Source of the DNA: Aureobasidium sp. EXF-3400
Lineage: Eukaryota > Ascomycota > Dothideomycetes > Dothideales > Saccotheciaceae
Length of the DNA: 64,000 nt
Assembly (NCBI GenBank): GCA_024195585.1
Contig: SWBL01000018.1
Coordinates: 124,001 to 188,000, forward strand
Direction: 5' to 3'
The position numbers and the translations under genes were made by a program. The notes beneath the pieces were generated by a model. The model saw only the letters and a program-made list of their open reading frames with translations. It did no database searches and was not told the origin of the DNA. Of the stretch, positions 30,716 through 42,792 are shown piece after piece (the first letter of the stretch is position 1; the number at the start of each line of letters is the position of its first letter).

Positions 30716-32121
30716 GAACTATCCAGGAGAAACCGAACGCTTGATCTGGGATCCGGCTTTTTACCACGGAGTTGGCCCCGCACTACAGCGAGGATTATAA
30801 CACGATGAGTGTGTCAGAGCTTGGCTTTTCGGAGCGTCAGCGATGCGACAATCTGGACTTGAGAAGACGCTTCAGGATCGAGCGTAACTAACTAAATTCC
30901 CCAGGCTTCTGTTGGAACGGACCTGGTCCCGCCGCGGGAGACGTTCTGAGGTGGAAGGGTGGAAAATTCGTACACGCACCATGTATCTTTGCAACAACGA
31001 CCGAAGAGTAAGGATTGAGGAAATGCGACGACGGACCAGAAAGGGCAGGTGCAGCGTGACGCACGTATGATCAAGGCCATCGAAGAAACCATCGACGTTT
31101 TCTCAGATAACGCGACCTTCGGACATGGTGGATCGCAACGATTCGGTGCATGAGCGGACACTCAAGGCAGCTCCAGGGCAGACTCAAGTGCGAGAAACCT
31201 GTTAGAACCGGATCGTGTATCGTATGGGCTGAGATTGAGAAGACAGAAGGACAAAGGCCTAAAAGGATTTCGGGGGGAACTCCGTATCTCGTCGGACCAC
31301 CTACCTGCTCCCCGTTGTTGGAGTCGGTCTTTCCTAGGGTAACTTATTGTTTCTACTGTATCATGATTCGCAAATCAGGACTTGCAAGTTAGAGGAGCAA
31401 ACTTCCTGGGGGATGTCCTGTTCGATATTCGGCAAGCGATTAAGTGGAGTTATGTTGCGTTAAAAGAAGCAGTCAAGATCATCCATGGGATGTGGATTGA
31501 GATTGACGGAAAACATGAATAGCTGCACTATACTTGAGTGAGATATGAGCACGGACATATAATTAAGCAAATGTCAAGTGGGTGAGTCAAATGGCACTCA
31601 AGTGTGTTTGACACCCAAAATGTGATTGCATTTAGGAGTCGAGGATGCACCTAGATCGAAAGAAACTTCGCAAATGTACCGCTTGAAGTGATGCTTGAAG
31701 GTGACACGCCCCAAAATGCAGGGATATCTCCGAACCCCTCGATTCAACCACGATCCCAGAGTCTTGCCGCTTGTAGGTCATCAGATAGCTGTCTGCAATC
31801 GTACATTCATGCTGCTCGAGGTAACATGTGGAATGGTGTGGCTGAGCGACGGCCGCTATCACGACATCACGAACCGGAGTTTTGTAGATCAACGTTGCAA
31901 GCGAACGTGGCATGTTGCACTTGACTACTCGGAGTAGCTCTCGATGGGCAAACAGACATTCTTGGGCTCGGAGTGCGCGCCTCCACGATCCATCGGCTGA
32001 TTGAAGGGATCGCCGGATGGTTCCTTCCTTCGCCTGCAACCCCACGCTAATGTGCAGAAATCAACCACAACTTGGACCAAGAAGCTTCCTTTGCCTTCAG
32101 TCCAGATCTATCGTTGGCATC
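30716..32121. other. Divergent intergenic region (zinc-cluster factor / uracil-DNA glycosylase)
   Basis: The region is about 1.4 kb. No frame here has a recognisable domain. The last 105 bp form an in-frame 5' extension of the glycosylase gene (see that entry). Confidence 0.35.
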
Positions 32122-33000
32122 ATGGCGGGAATTCCCTTTAAGGACATGTTGCAACAGTATGCTCACCAAGGATCGCAAAATTCTGTAGATACGGTCGCCC
32201 CGACGCGCGTTTTGCGCCCGCGAGCACGCCCGACATCAGTGGCAACGGGCTTGCAACGAGGCGAAACAGAACATCCTGACCAAATCGCCAAGGTATCAGA
32301 GCCTGCATCTACCATCACAAAGCCGTCGAAAAAGCGTAAGACGCCAAGCAAGTATGCGCCTCCATCTAAGTATCAACACCTTAGCCCTCTTACCGACATC
32401 CTCGCTCCGGACCTGATAGCCGTCTTTGTTGGAACAAACCCCGGCATACGCACTGCAGCTCAAGGACATGCATACGCACATCCTTCAAACCAATTCTGGA
32501 AACTTCTGCACTCCAGCGGCTGCACCGATGAACGCCTGCGTCCGGACCAAGACGTCGAGTTGCCTGCTCGCTACCTTCTCGGCAATACTAACATTGTAGA
32601 GCGACCTACCAAAGATGCTGCTGAGCTGAGCAAGGTCGAGATGAGCGATGGCGCCCCCGTTTTGGAAGAGAAGTGTCGCAAGTGGCGCCCTGAATGTGTC
32701 TGCATCGTCGGCAAGGGCATCTGGGAGGCTATCTTCCGCCATCGTCACGGCAGGAATCCTGGCAAAGCTGAATTTCATTGGGGCTGGCAGGACGAAAAGG
32801 AGAACATGGGCCGTATCGCCAATATTGGAGAGGATGGTTATCAGGGCGCAAGGGTCTTTGTCACGACTAGCACGAGTGGTCTTGCCGCCAGCCTCAAACC
32901 TGCTGAAAAGGAAGCCATTTGGAAACCTTTCGGAGAGTGGTGCAAGGAGAGAAGAGTCGTTCGGAACTGGCCACCGTCAAAAGGTCAGACGCCAGAATGA
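32122..33000 (+). CDS. G/U mismatch-specific uracil-DNA glycosylase (Mug/TDG family)
   Basis: Single exon, 292 residues from the ATG at 32122, which has A at -3 and G at +4. A basic, disordered N-terminus (about 15-85, with KKRKT) precedes the UDG-superfamily fold. Motif 1 is FVGTNPGIRTAAQG, with the catalytic Asn expected at 106. It is followed by HPSNQFWKLLHSSG and the characteristic NTNIVERPTKDAAEL. The C-terminal loop is TTSTSGLAASL, the Mug/TDG counterpart of the residue-flipping wedge. The enzyme removes uracil or thymine mispaired with guanine, starting base-excision repair in the nucleus; S. pombe Thp1 is the best-known fungal member. The frame is open to an ATG at 32017, which would add a 35-residue, Arg-containing, acid-free leader that could target mitochondria. 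Confidence 0.92.
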   Translation: MAGIPFKDMLQQYAHQGSQNSVDTVAPTRVLRPRARPTSVATGLQRGETEHPDQIAKVSEPASTITKPSKKRKTPSKYAPPSKYQHLSPLTDILAPDLIAVFVGTNPGIRTAAQGHAYAHPSNQFWKLLHSSGCTDERLRPDQDVELPARYLLGNTNIVERPTKDAAELSKVEMSDGAPVLEEKCRKWRPECVCIVGKGIWEAIFRHRHGRNPGKAEFHWGWQDEKENMGRIANIGEDGYQGARVFVTTSTSGLAASLKPAEKEAIWKPFGEWCKERRVVRNWPPSKGQTPE

Positions 33001-35705
33001 CCGAGGATCTGATATCCGGAAGTCCTGACACAATCCGGAAATGCTTCGCTCCAAGTCTGCCAGAAGACGAATATGCAACACTGATACGATGAGATGTTGT
33101 CGGACCTTTACAAGCCTCGCTTCTCATCACATATTTATACTCGCTTACGCGCTTAGCATAGACACATCCAACAGTCTCGGTATCCAGATGTTCAAGCAAG
33201 TGTGTTAAACCACCAATGCAAGGAGAAATTTGAGTGTCCAACAGTGGAAGCACTTCAGCTTGAAGTCTCCTGGGAATGTAGGTTTGCGTCACACCGCAGA
33301 GCACGTCCAACGTGATTTATGCATACGTTCAAGGAAGCTAATCGAAACAGGCCAATCATTCGGAGTTTCCCCCGGGCTGCATCGGAGGCGGGCCCCATCG
33401 CCGCATCGACCGGATCCTTCGTCCGAGTTGAGGGTGATATGACATGTTTGCGGCCGCGGGCTGCCTCGCCGCGATGTCAGCCCAAATCCACTAGCTGGTG
33501 GTGTCCTCGCTTCTAAGTTCCATCATCTCACCCTCCATCGGCTTGCCCGTGACTGAGATCATTTCGGCATACTTGCCCGTCGAATTGCCATCATTCCCAT
33601 CGTGTTTTTGTCACGCACAGAGAATACGATAGCCCGGCATGCTATCCCGGCACACTGGTACGTACGGAGTAAACGGCTCAGTGCATGAGAACTGTGCAAG
33701 CCTTATTTCCGGATTCTTGTCCACCTAGCGAGTCAGACTTGTCTCAAAACCGTATCCAGGGTGTGGGTTCGGCCTTTGAGACGTCTGCCTCGTTTACTGG
33801 ATAGATGTGCCACAAACAACTTATTTGCATCCCCAGCGGATGTCGCAGTATCCGCGGATGACACTAGTTATGGGTGTACGTGTGTATCTGCACAAACGCA
33901 CAGCGATTGTTTGGCCATTGAACCCATGATTGTCTCGGGTTATGCACACAAGTTGTTTGCCTGAGTGACTTCCGATGTCACACCCGCCTGCTTCGCTCTG
34001 TGGAGCACCATCCTGCAGTCTAGGAAGACTGACAGATGCTGCTCTCCTCGAATATTGAGAGGAGTCTTTCTTTCGCAAGCTGTGCCAGGCCGCGCTGTGA
34101 ATGATCGGTGGCTGCATCTGAAATGAAAGCGGAGGCTTGTCCGGGCTTGTCCGGATGAATCGCTCAGCCAGAGAAAGGAGGCAACAACATCATCTACGCA
34201 CAGATACTCATCGCTGCTGGCCGTGATATATCCACAAGGCTCAAGACGCTTTATCTCAACCTTCCAGGATCTGTCTTGTAGGCTTAAGCTGTCCGCAACG
34301 ATGGAGACAACTGCCTTTGTTCTATCAGATCATTGACCAACAGTGAGGTCGACAACCTCGCTCGATAATCCACAACGAGCAGAGACGATTGACTTTTCGA
34401 CTGAACATTGCACACCTTCCAATTCTTGCAATCATCGCCTGGAGGACATCCTCAGCCCCACTGCACACATGAAGCCTACGAACAGGTCTTGTTGCCGATA
34501 GACGCCGCCGTACACCATCTTCGCTCATCCTACGCTACCAGCGCTTCATTTCGTGTCGCCACACCTACATGACATAGTCGATCCGCCAGTGCCTGCCTTT
34601 CTCCGATGAACATCTGATACACAAACAGCAAAAGAACGCATTGTCTGCCCACAAGAAGCTGAGAGGGAGAACTCGGGCAGAAGACAACAATATTCGAGCA
34701 CCCCAGACATGAAGCAAGTGCGGATTGGGCGAGAACCACTGTTATGGGAGAGGTGTTGTAAAAGAGCAAAGGAAACGGTCAGACGGATCTCGAGCACAAC
34801 CAAACAGAAGCACACAATGTGATCGAAAATCAGAACAAAAGGTGTCACTTAGCAGCTCCCAAAAGCAGCAGCCTAGACACATGAAGCATAAAAATCACAG
34901 AACGTTCCAAGCACACACTTTCAACCATGCGATACTGTGAAGAAGTGTACCAAGTCATGGAGCCTCTGCTTGCATGTAGACGATAGAACAATATCGTTAC
35001 AGATCTGTGGAGCTATTGGTGCACTACAGGACCAGCTTTATCACTCTCTTACTCGAAGTCATGTACGCACGTAATCCTGATGCATCATCTTCACCATCAT
35101 TACAAGCAATTCATCTCAAGAACAAATATTCTATGTGTGCTATCAAGACGATCAGCTACATCGTATCAGATTCGCGCATCCTGCTCATGATCTGAAGCGC
35201 TTTTCACTTATGTACCACCACTGCAAGAGTAACGTCAACGGAGGCATCCATTTTCTGGAAAGGCAAGATTTGAAATGATACACTGTCTTTTCTGGGCTAT
35301 GCAAGATCTATGCCCTGCGTGATTTTCACCTTACCAACACTTCTAACGACAGTATGATCGTTACATCTAGGTACAAGACAAGAAATAGCCTGTGCTAGAG
35401 CAATGGATTATGTGAGCAGGGCTATCTGTAGATAGGCAGTTGATTGATGTGACGTAAAAGTAGGATCTTGCAGTCCCTGTTCTGACTGTGCTCCTTTTAT
35501 GTACGTTTTGCCTTGGACTCCTCCTTAACTTCGGTTCTCTTCAGAAGTATGGTCGTTTTTAGCGATACCATAGCAGTTTTTCACAAGAAGCATCACATAG
35601 CAAGGGGAAGCAGCGATTCACAAACTTGTTCTTGACATGACAATATCACTAGTCGATTGATATTGAGGTTAGGTATCGCGATTGACCACCCCTTGCCCCA
35701 TGGTC
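33001..35705. other. Long intergenic region, no supported gene
   Basis: About 2.7 kb downstream of both flanking genes, which converge here. The part at 33360-33500 is GC-rich, including a NotI-like GCGGCCGC, and the rest is closer to neutral. No domain is visible in any frame and no tRNA-like fold is seen. Confidence 0.35.
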
Positions 35706-37586
35706 TCATCTCAGCTGCGGGGTGTTTGAGAGGTATTGACTGTCTTGATGCGGCAGTCTAACTCTATCAGTGGACTCACAGTAGGGAGCAAGATGCTCCT
35801 GCCCCATACACACCCAGCAGCGATCCATCTCCTGCGAACACGCCAGTCCAAAAAAGTCCAACGTCTCACGAAATCCATTGATCTTCATATCAAGAGTAAA
35901 GTTATCGCGATCAAGGGGCTGCTCGAACATGACCAACCATTTCCTGGCGCTTCTGGCATTGTAACTTTTCTGCCTGTGCAGGATAAATCTTGCTGGACGG
36001 AAGGTGCGGGCCACTGTGTTGATGATATCAGATTCAACTTTGGACGTAATGAACGAAGATTTTGCCATGATGCCAAAGACTTGGAAGGACTGTCCCGGCG
36101 CATGCGTAAGCACGGGTATGCTGATGTCGTGCAATATTGTCATTTTTCCTAGCGACATTTGCAGATCTGTGATATGTCGGAAGTGGAGTATCCATGTGCC
36201 ATCGTCGGAAGAGCAGGGCGTAGCGTCTTGAGCAGGGATGTTGTTATAATCGCAAGCTTCAAGGATACATTGCTTCTGGCGTGCTTGGTTCATAAGGGGT
36301 TCTTGGGGAACGACGATCTTGGCTTGGAACAGGGGCAGACTACGCGGACCTGTTGGAGGCTGGATGTTTGCGTTGAGAGCTGATGATGATGATGATCTGC
36401 GGCGTTCAGGTGATAATGAAGTCGAGAGTGCATTGTTCGATCGTTTATGAGGGAAGTCGATATCGAGATCCAGACGAGGACGCTTCAGAGGTGCTTGCTT
36501 CGGACCAGTAGCGATGTTGAATTGGATAGGAGCTGTAGGGGGCCTTGGCGAAGCAGATGGGCTCGGCGGGATGGCGTGTTGAGCATGAGCTTCAGGGGCG
36601 AAGCGACTGGAGCGTTTTGGCTTTGTGACTTGCGATGGCTCGAGATCTGGCACAGGCGATGGCTGAGATGGATTCAGGGGGCTTGATATAGGGGCGGCTG
36701 AAGACTTCCTAGAACTAGAAGAATCGGCCAGACTGTCAGCTCGGGGCTTCGTCTCCGCAGCCGCTGTCCAACCTGGAGGTCTTGAAGCGAGGCGCGGATC
36801 TAACGGTGCAACTGCAGCTTGTTGGGGAGCAGCTCGAATGAATGTTCGATGTGCGGACGGCGTGTCGATTTTAAGCATCTGCGCGACGGGCGCGACGGGC
36901 ACTTGGCGCTGGTCGAGATGACACACAGGTCGCTCTGGGCTATCCGGTATCAGGATCCTGGGTTGGGTACGGGGAAAGACATGCTCGACGGCCATGATCA
37001 GACTATCCTTGATCTCCCTGTCGAGGTAGTTGCCGTTGGATCTCTCACTCTCAGCAAGCATGGTACGTATTGAGTCAGCCAGGGCTCTGGGTGTAGCTAT
37101 GGTGGCTGAGGCATGCTTGACTCGACACTGGGTCCAGAAAGGCTCTCGCGCATCCTTCAGGTCCTGGACAGCATCTGCAGAAGCTCCACAAGACTTGTAT
37201 GCCACTATGACTTGTTTCCATCTCTTTTCACCCGACCACGATGCTTCGTCTTGGCAAATTTCAACGATGCGTTCCATGTGGGCGAGAGACTCTTCAATGG
37301 GACGATCTGAGCGTGTCCAGTCGAACATGTCCTTGGCAGCCTGTTGCAAGTCGTCGTGGTCGCTGGCCAGTGAACTCGGACTAAGAGGGTCACTGTGCTT
37401 TGCCCATGGCGTTGGTCGTCGGCGAGGGTCATGGTTCTCCATCGAGAGGCTTTTGCTGTCTTGTGCTTCCAAGGCTGGTGGTGGTGACGGAGGTGCGGTC
37501 GATTGGTTTGTCGAGTTGGAAGAAGTTGAAGGCTCACGCTTGCGTTTCTTGCCCCATGGCGGGGTGGTATTGTACCTTGTAGGCAT
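35706..37586 (-). CDS. CCHC zinc-knuckle protein, possible RNA-binding protein
   Basis: Single exon, 626 residues. The N-terminus (PWGKKRKREP) and a long Pro/Ser-rich, basic, disordered middle (about 200-420) are nuclear-protein-like. A helical segment at about 80-190 has repeated Trp and charged residues. The C-terminal 190 residues look folded: an RRM-like alpha-beta pattern (about 435-585, including SARKWLVMFEQPLDRDNF) leads directly into a zinc knuckle C590-x2-C593-x4-H598-x4-C603. An RRM-like fold followed by a CCHC knuckle is the layout of LINE ORF1/Gag-like proteins. I see no reverse transcriptase or target-site duplication nearby. No known family is recognised. RNA or single-strand DNA binding is inferred from the knuckle. 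Confidence 0.75.
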   Translation of the reverse strand: MPTRYNTTPPWGKKRKREPSTSSNSTNQSTAPPSPPPALEAQDSKSLSMENHDPRRRPTPWAKHSDPLSPSSLASDHDDLQQAAKDMFDWTRSDRPIEESLAHMERIVEICQDEASWSGEKRWKQVIVAYKSCGASADAVQDLKDAREPFWTQCRVKHASATIATPRALADSIRTMLAESERSNGNYLDREIKDSLIMAVEHVFPRTQPRILIPDSPERPVCHLDQRQVPVAPVAQMLKIDTPSAHRTFIRAAPQQAAVAPLDPRLASRPPGWTAAAETKPRADSLADSSSSRKSSAAPISSPLNPSQPSPVPDLEPSQVTKPKRSSRFAPEAHAQHAIPPSPSASPRPPTAPIQFNIATGPKQAPLKRPRLDLDIDFPHKRSNNALSTSLSPERRRSSSSSALNANIQPPTGPRSLPLFQAKIVVPQEPLMNQARQKQCILEACDYNNIPAQDATPCSSDDGTWILHFRHITDLQMSLGKMTILHDISIPVLTHAPGQSFQVFGIMAKSSFITSKVESDIINTVARTFRPARFILHRQKSYNARSARKWLVMFEQPLDRDNFTLDMKINGFRETLDFFGLACSQEMDRCWVCMGQEHLAPYCESTDRVRLPHQDSQYLSNTPQLR

Positions 37587-39624
37587 AGTGCATGCGTGTG
37601 TGCTCGCGTAAACAAAGACTAAGGTTGGAGGTGGTGAGAGCTTGCAGCTGTTGCTAAGAGGTGGCTCCAGTTTAAAATGCGTTTGTTAGTGAAGATTACC
37701 ACCCATCAGTCGCCAGTGATGCGAAAAAAAGCTCAGAGCTGTCGCCGAGTGTTGCGACTTTGCTCGTTTGGTCTTTTAAATTAACTCGAGCGCACATGGC
37801 GGTAAGTCGCAGCTGGTTGCTCGGTCGCATTGCAGTGGCTGTCTGCATACCTACCACCTATCACCTACCTGTCACTTTTTCTTTTCCGCTTCGAGCCCCA
37901 GGACATGTCGTTAAAGCAGCTCGGCCGACCGATGAACAAAATAGGGATCGCGGTTGCAGCAAGAGCTTCTTTTGAGCTCGTGGTATCCGGTTCAGTAAGC
38001 AGGTAGGTCGCCGCTTGTGTCGGACAACGACAGCTCGATGATGCATTGCACTGGCGTGAGAAAGCACTGTGTATTGAGCGACCGGAGCCATGGTGGTCAA
38101 TTCCCAAGCATCTTGTCAGTCGTCACTAGCTACTTGTGAAACGCTTTCCTCAGACACATGGATGGCTCGCTTTCGCTTCCTCAACGTTTGCGAGAAGCTG
38201 CTGCCGTCAATGCCGAGCTCGCTTGAAACTCCCCAGGAACGCCTTGTACCAATTCTTCCACGCTTCGTCCGCTGCAACTTGCACCAGCTTGTTGGATCCG
38301 CCCACTCTTCTGCTTCAAAGCTTTCTGCTTCGTCTGTGATTACTATCGCTAAGAAACCGCTATCTTATGGCCATCATGGCAAGTCTTTTGATCGGCACGG
38401 GAGAGAGTCAGCACTGCTACTCTTCTCCAATTACTCCCCCACACATTCATGGAAATCCTCCACCTCACGGCCCTCACCGCTCTCGTCACAAGTCATGTTT
38501 CTACTAATGTCCAATAATCCACCTGCCCGATTGTTCTATTCTGTTCACTATTGACTGCACATCCTACTGGTACACCAGCGGCACAGACAGCCTGTACCGG
38601 CCCTTGTCATGTACTCGTCTGCACCTGCCTCGCTGTTCTACATCACTAACTTCGCTTGCTGTTCTTTGTCTCATCATTCGCAAGCCTTCCCGTGATTTTG
38701 AGCATACTCTTGATATGGATTGACAAGCACTGTCTCTAATCAGTCACGACATCTTAGCCGTGGCCTTTGACTAAGTCTTCCCATGACACGAGAGCTTACT
38801 CGTGTGTCGGAGGCCACAGCTACTCTGAAAAATGCTTGTGTGCTTGTCACTCCCAGCATTTTGGCACATGATTCTAGGTTCTGTCAGACCTGTACCCCGC
38901 GCCGCCAAACGTTCGAGCAAACCATTGTTAGAGGATGAGACTTTTGACGTCCCAAGGACTACTATAGAATTTCTGGGTTTCAGTTCACTCTTTTGGCAAG
39001 AAAGAAAAATTCAGACACGAAGGACCCACCAGGCCTAATCCCACCCCATGACAACCGGTCATCCCACATACCCTCCAACCATATTAAACGTGCACGCTGG
39101 TTCTCTCGTCTCAAAAATTCGCCAGGGAGGCGTCATATGATACATGAATCGCCCATGTATGATCTGTCTTAGTTTCCAACCTGCTGGGTTTTATCCCTCC
39201 GTATCTTGACTCGCTAATCTGGGCCGCTATTGCCTTTGCCGGCTTAGACTTTCACTGTGGCACGATCTATATTGTCTGATGGATCATCTTGCGGACCGAG
39301 CACCCATACCATTCATAAGAGCCTCGCGCTCCTCATGACTTGGACGTAAACTCCGGCAGTTTGATAATCAGCTCTGGATGGTAGCGATATTCGTGATGGC
39401 GAACTAGATGCCGTCCGACCCCTTTGAGCTGAAAGACATGTTACTTTTATTGGCTCCTTCATCAATGTCTTCAGCACTGAGCACTGATGGGGTGAGTATC
39501 GCGAGTGGCTCCGGGAAGGCGGATCCGCGGACCTGACATTTGGTAAGTATATACTCAATGTTGCCGCTGCAACATTCTGCCTTCTCCTTCCTTGCGTCTG
39601 TCACTAGAAGTGGGCGGCGTCATA
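37587..39624. other. Intergenic region, weak coding hints at 38.1-38.5 kb
   Basis: About 2 kb. Between 38090 and 38554 both strands have open frames: 154 codons on the plus strand from an ATG, and about 85 codons on the minus strand without an ATG (reading ...ITDEAESFEAEEW...). Neither has a domain. The rest has no supported gene. Confidence 0.3.
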
Positions 39625-40949
39625 ATGGACACTTTCGATATATCACTTCTGCCCAATGTGCTCGAGCTACAACCAAAAGCACATCTTTTGTTTGGATTCA
39701 GTGTTACCTTTCTGGTATTGGTATGGACGTCACTCGCCCTTCGAGTCTACGTCCGCGTTTTCACAATCAAAGCGTTTGGATGGGATGATGCCATGCTCAT
39801 CTGGGCAGCGGTGAGTCTTGAAGATTACATGAAAATGGTCATGGGGCTGATTTTACTAGGTTACGTTTACCTCGTTTTGCGCCTACTTAATTAGCGAGGC
39901 TAAATACTGCTTCAAACCAGAAGTAGAGATCGCCTACAAGACGGCGGACCTGTTAGCGATATGGACGGTATTAACACAGGCAATGGTGGTAAGTACAGGT
40001 TGCAAACTGACTAGGACCAAACATACTGACCTGTCAACAGTTCGTCGTCACGTACAATGCTCTCTACATCCTTACCACGATTATCTTCAAAGTCAGTTTG
40101 GCAATCTTCTTCCTCCGGATCGTCGTGGTGAAATGGCAGCGTCTCTTGATCTATATCTCGACCGCAGTCTACGCCATCTACGGCGTCGTCTTCATCTTTC
40201 TGGTCACCTTCCGCTGTGGAATGCCAAAGGACCTGCTCATCAACGCCGCCCGGGGCCAGTGCATCTCGGAAGGAGTGATCATGCCGATGCTTTACATCTC
40301 GGGTATTCTCAATTCCGGGGTTGATGTCATCTTTGCGGTGCTCCCAGCTATCTTCCTGTGGAACAGCCTGATGCCACGTCGAGCAAAGATTTCAGCCTGC
40401 GTTCTTCTAAGCATGGGCTGTATTGGTACTGTTGCGTCGATTGTTCGTATCGCCTACCTCGATGGCCTCGTGAACAGTTCCAGGTTCTTCACCACCGCGG
40501 TCGATGCTGGTCTACTCTCCATTGTCGAGCCTGGTCTAGCGATTACAGCGGCGTCTCTTTGTGCTCTACGGCCATTGTTCCTCAGCATGGTGGAAAAAAC
40601 ACTACCTTACATTTCCAGAACGGGATCGAGCAGAACCAAGAACAGTGGATCGGGCACCTGTAGAAGGCACGCCAGTCGCTCCCACCACGTCTCACGGTCG
40701 CGCGTGAGCTTCGCTGACCAGAAAGGCTTCCAAGTGTTTGACAATGCGACATCCAAGTTGGAAACTATCATTGCTAGTCCGAGATTTGAGATGGTCGATC
40801 TCAGCAATGATGACAACACATTGAACAGAACAAGCAGTCAGGGTTCGCTGGTCGAACAGCATGCGTATGAGACTGCAAAGACTTGGGTGCCGCCATATTC
40901 AGGTAAGGGGGTGATGATGACAAGGGCGGTGAAAGTGACCGGGCACTAG
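39625..40949 (+). CDS. Rhodopsin-domain integral membrane protein (Pth11-like/SAT4 family)
   Basis: Three exons (39625-39810, 39860-39988, 40041-40949) with introns of 49 and 52 nt give 407 residues. Seven membrane helices are evident: N-terminus out, first helix around FGFSVTFLVLVWTSLALRVYVR, the signature WDDAMLIWAA before helix 2, and the later LNSGVDVIFAVLPAIFLW and SIVEPGLAITAASLCALRPL. The last two are the most diagnostic segments of the fungal rhodopsin-like domain (PF20684). The cytosolic tail (about 290-407) is Ser- and Arg-rich. There is no CFEM domain. Members related to Pth11 act as plasma-membrane receptors for surface or host cues, but most paralogues have no assigned ligand. 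Confidence 0.9.
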
Positions 40950-42792
40950 ACATAGCAAATTACCACAGTATATAATGATGCGCATTGGATATCTTCTTCG
41001 CTTCGGAACCCGCGGTTGCCGTCGAATGTCGTGTCCGCATATTTTTGACGAACATGTTCTGAGTGAACCATATTGAGAAAGATGTCTCAAACAACTCGGT
41101 TGCACACGAAATTGTTGGAGAGCATAACATGAGTCGTGGTTCTTTACACATGTCGTTATCCCAAGGTCGAGAAGGATCATCTTGCGCTCGTGCTGAAGCC
41201 TGAAGGATCCGAGAAGCTGTCAATACGAGCGGGTATCTTTTAGCCTCGAAAACGCAACGAAGGCAGTAACTTTAAGCAAACCTCCTCTCATACATATGCG
41301 GAACTCCCACGCCTTTTTCAATGTCACAAAAGGCAACTGGCACCTCTGTGTGCCCAGCAATTTCGCGACCGACGATGCTTTCTCCACGGAAAGTGGTTTT
41401 ACACCCCCTCACAATGCTTGGCTGTTCTGGAATCGATTTCTGGAGGAAAAAGGACCGCGAGCAACGACAACAATGCGCCCGCGTCCTTTCCGCACTGGCT
41501 GTTGGCTCACCTACATCTCTGACTTCGCGCCTGTAGTGTCAGGTCTCAAATGGAAGCAGTCGCAAATGCGAAAGGCAACAGGCACTGGGGCAGCGAGCAG
41601 CGATCAAAGAATAAGGTTCTTCTCCTGAGCTGAATTTCCTATCGCGCGACTTGGCAAACATCTGATAAAAGCCGGAAAGTGACAAGGGTGACGAAGGGTG
41701 AAAGCGCCTCCCCACGGTCAACGCAGACGGGTTGGTTTCAACCAAAACCTTGGATATTTTCTGCTTGAGACCTTTTACACAGCCTCACTGCCAATTCGCA
41801 CGCGTCATTGAACGAACTTGTCCGAAACGGAAAGCACAGTCGAGGGAGTTCAAAGCGCTCTGCTTACCGAAAGCGAAATGCGGGTGTGAAAGCAGCCACA
41901 TTACGCTGTTATCGATTCTCGAATCCTTCGATGGTGAAATCGTTGCCCTGAGATCGTGTTCTATTGGTGGCAGAACTGATCGCACATCTGAACCTGGTGT
42001 GTATTATCGCTTTGCTGGAATATGAAGCGCAATCATTTCAGCTCCAGCTCTCATGCCCTCTCTCAAAGACGCGGAGGCGGCTCTTGGCAAGGCGGTTTGG
42101 GGTAGCTCCTGCCGAAATTTCGATATCCACCTTTTTTGAGGAGCGTATGGAGATGGTGGGCCAAAGGGTTGAGACAACGCGCATACAGTCTTCTTGAGAC
42201 GTGTCACAGAATGATGCTTCAGAAAATGAAATCTCAAAACACATGTCAGCGACGTCTTGGACACAAACGCAATAGGGCTCGAGATTGTTGTTACACGAAC
42301 TCAAGGTTGTCGGCTGAGCGAAGGTAGAGTCATGAATGTGGCAGCCACATGCGTGGCACGAGTCTCCGATGCATGTCAAACTCAATTCCATCTGCCGACA
42401 ACCTGCGCCCATAAAATCCACTATTTCTCTTGGAAATCAACCGCTCGCAAAACCAGTCCAAACATGTCATTTGTAGGGCATTCGATTGGACAAAGCCAAG
42501 CAGCTTATCACAGAATACGCTTCATACGCTTGATGAGCAGCCATACGGCGACACGGCGTTCATGACCTCCCGTCGCCGAGCCCTGAAGGGCACTGCCAAC
42601 TTGGCAGTTACGAATCTATAAGATCTACTTCCCCAATGTATCAGGGCTGTGCTTGATGCACGGTGGTGTTTAGTCCGGGACATCGAATGAAGCAAAGCAA
42701 ATAACCTCCTCCTTTCTCTTCGAGTCCATTCTTCAAAACTCCTCCAGCGGAGTCTTGTCGACTCCAGCCTCGTCGTTCTCTCTCTCGGAAAC
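40950..42792. other. Intergenic region with one weak Cys-rich ORF
   Basis: About 1.8 kb between two plus-strand genes. Apart from the minus-strand candidate at 42038-42388, listed separately, no frame has a domain. 42700-42790 is pyrimidine-rich, as expected of the promoter of the next gene. Confidence 0.35.
42038..42388 (-). CDS. Candidate small cysteine-rich ORF, 116 residues
   Basis: An ATG-started frame on the minus strand encodes 116 residues with nine cysteines in the first 70 (CIGDSCHACGC ... YCVCVQDVADMC ... DTSQEDC). Codon choice looks ordinary for the window. There is no signal peptide at this ATG. A CAG lies directly in front of it, so it might be a second exon of a gene whose first exon carries the signal. 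No family is recognised. Confidence 0.25.
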   Translation of the reverse strand, partial: ELSLTCIGDSCHACGCHIHDSTFAQPTTLSSCNNNLEPYCVCVQDVADMCFEISFSEASFCDTSQEDCMRVVSTLWPTISIRSSKKVDIEISAGATPNRLAKSRLRVFERGHESWS

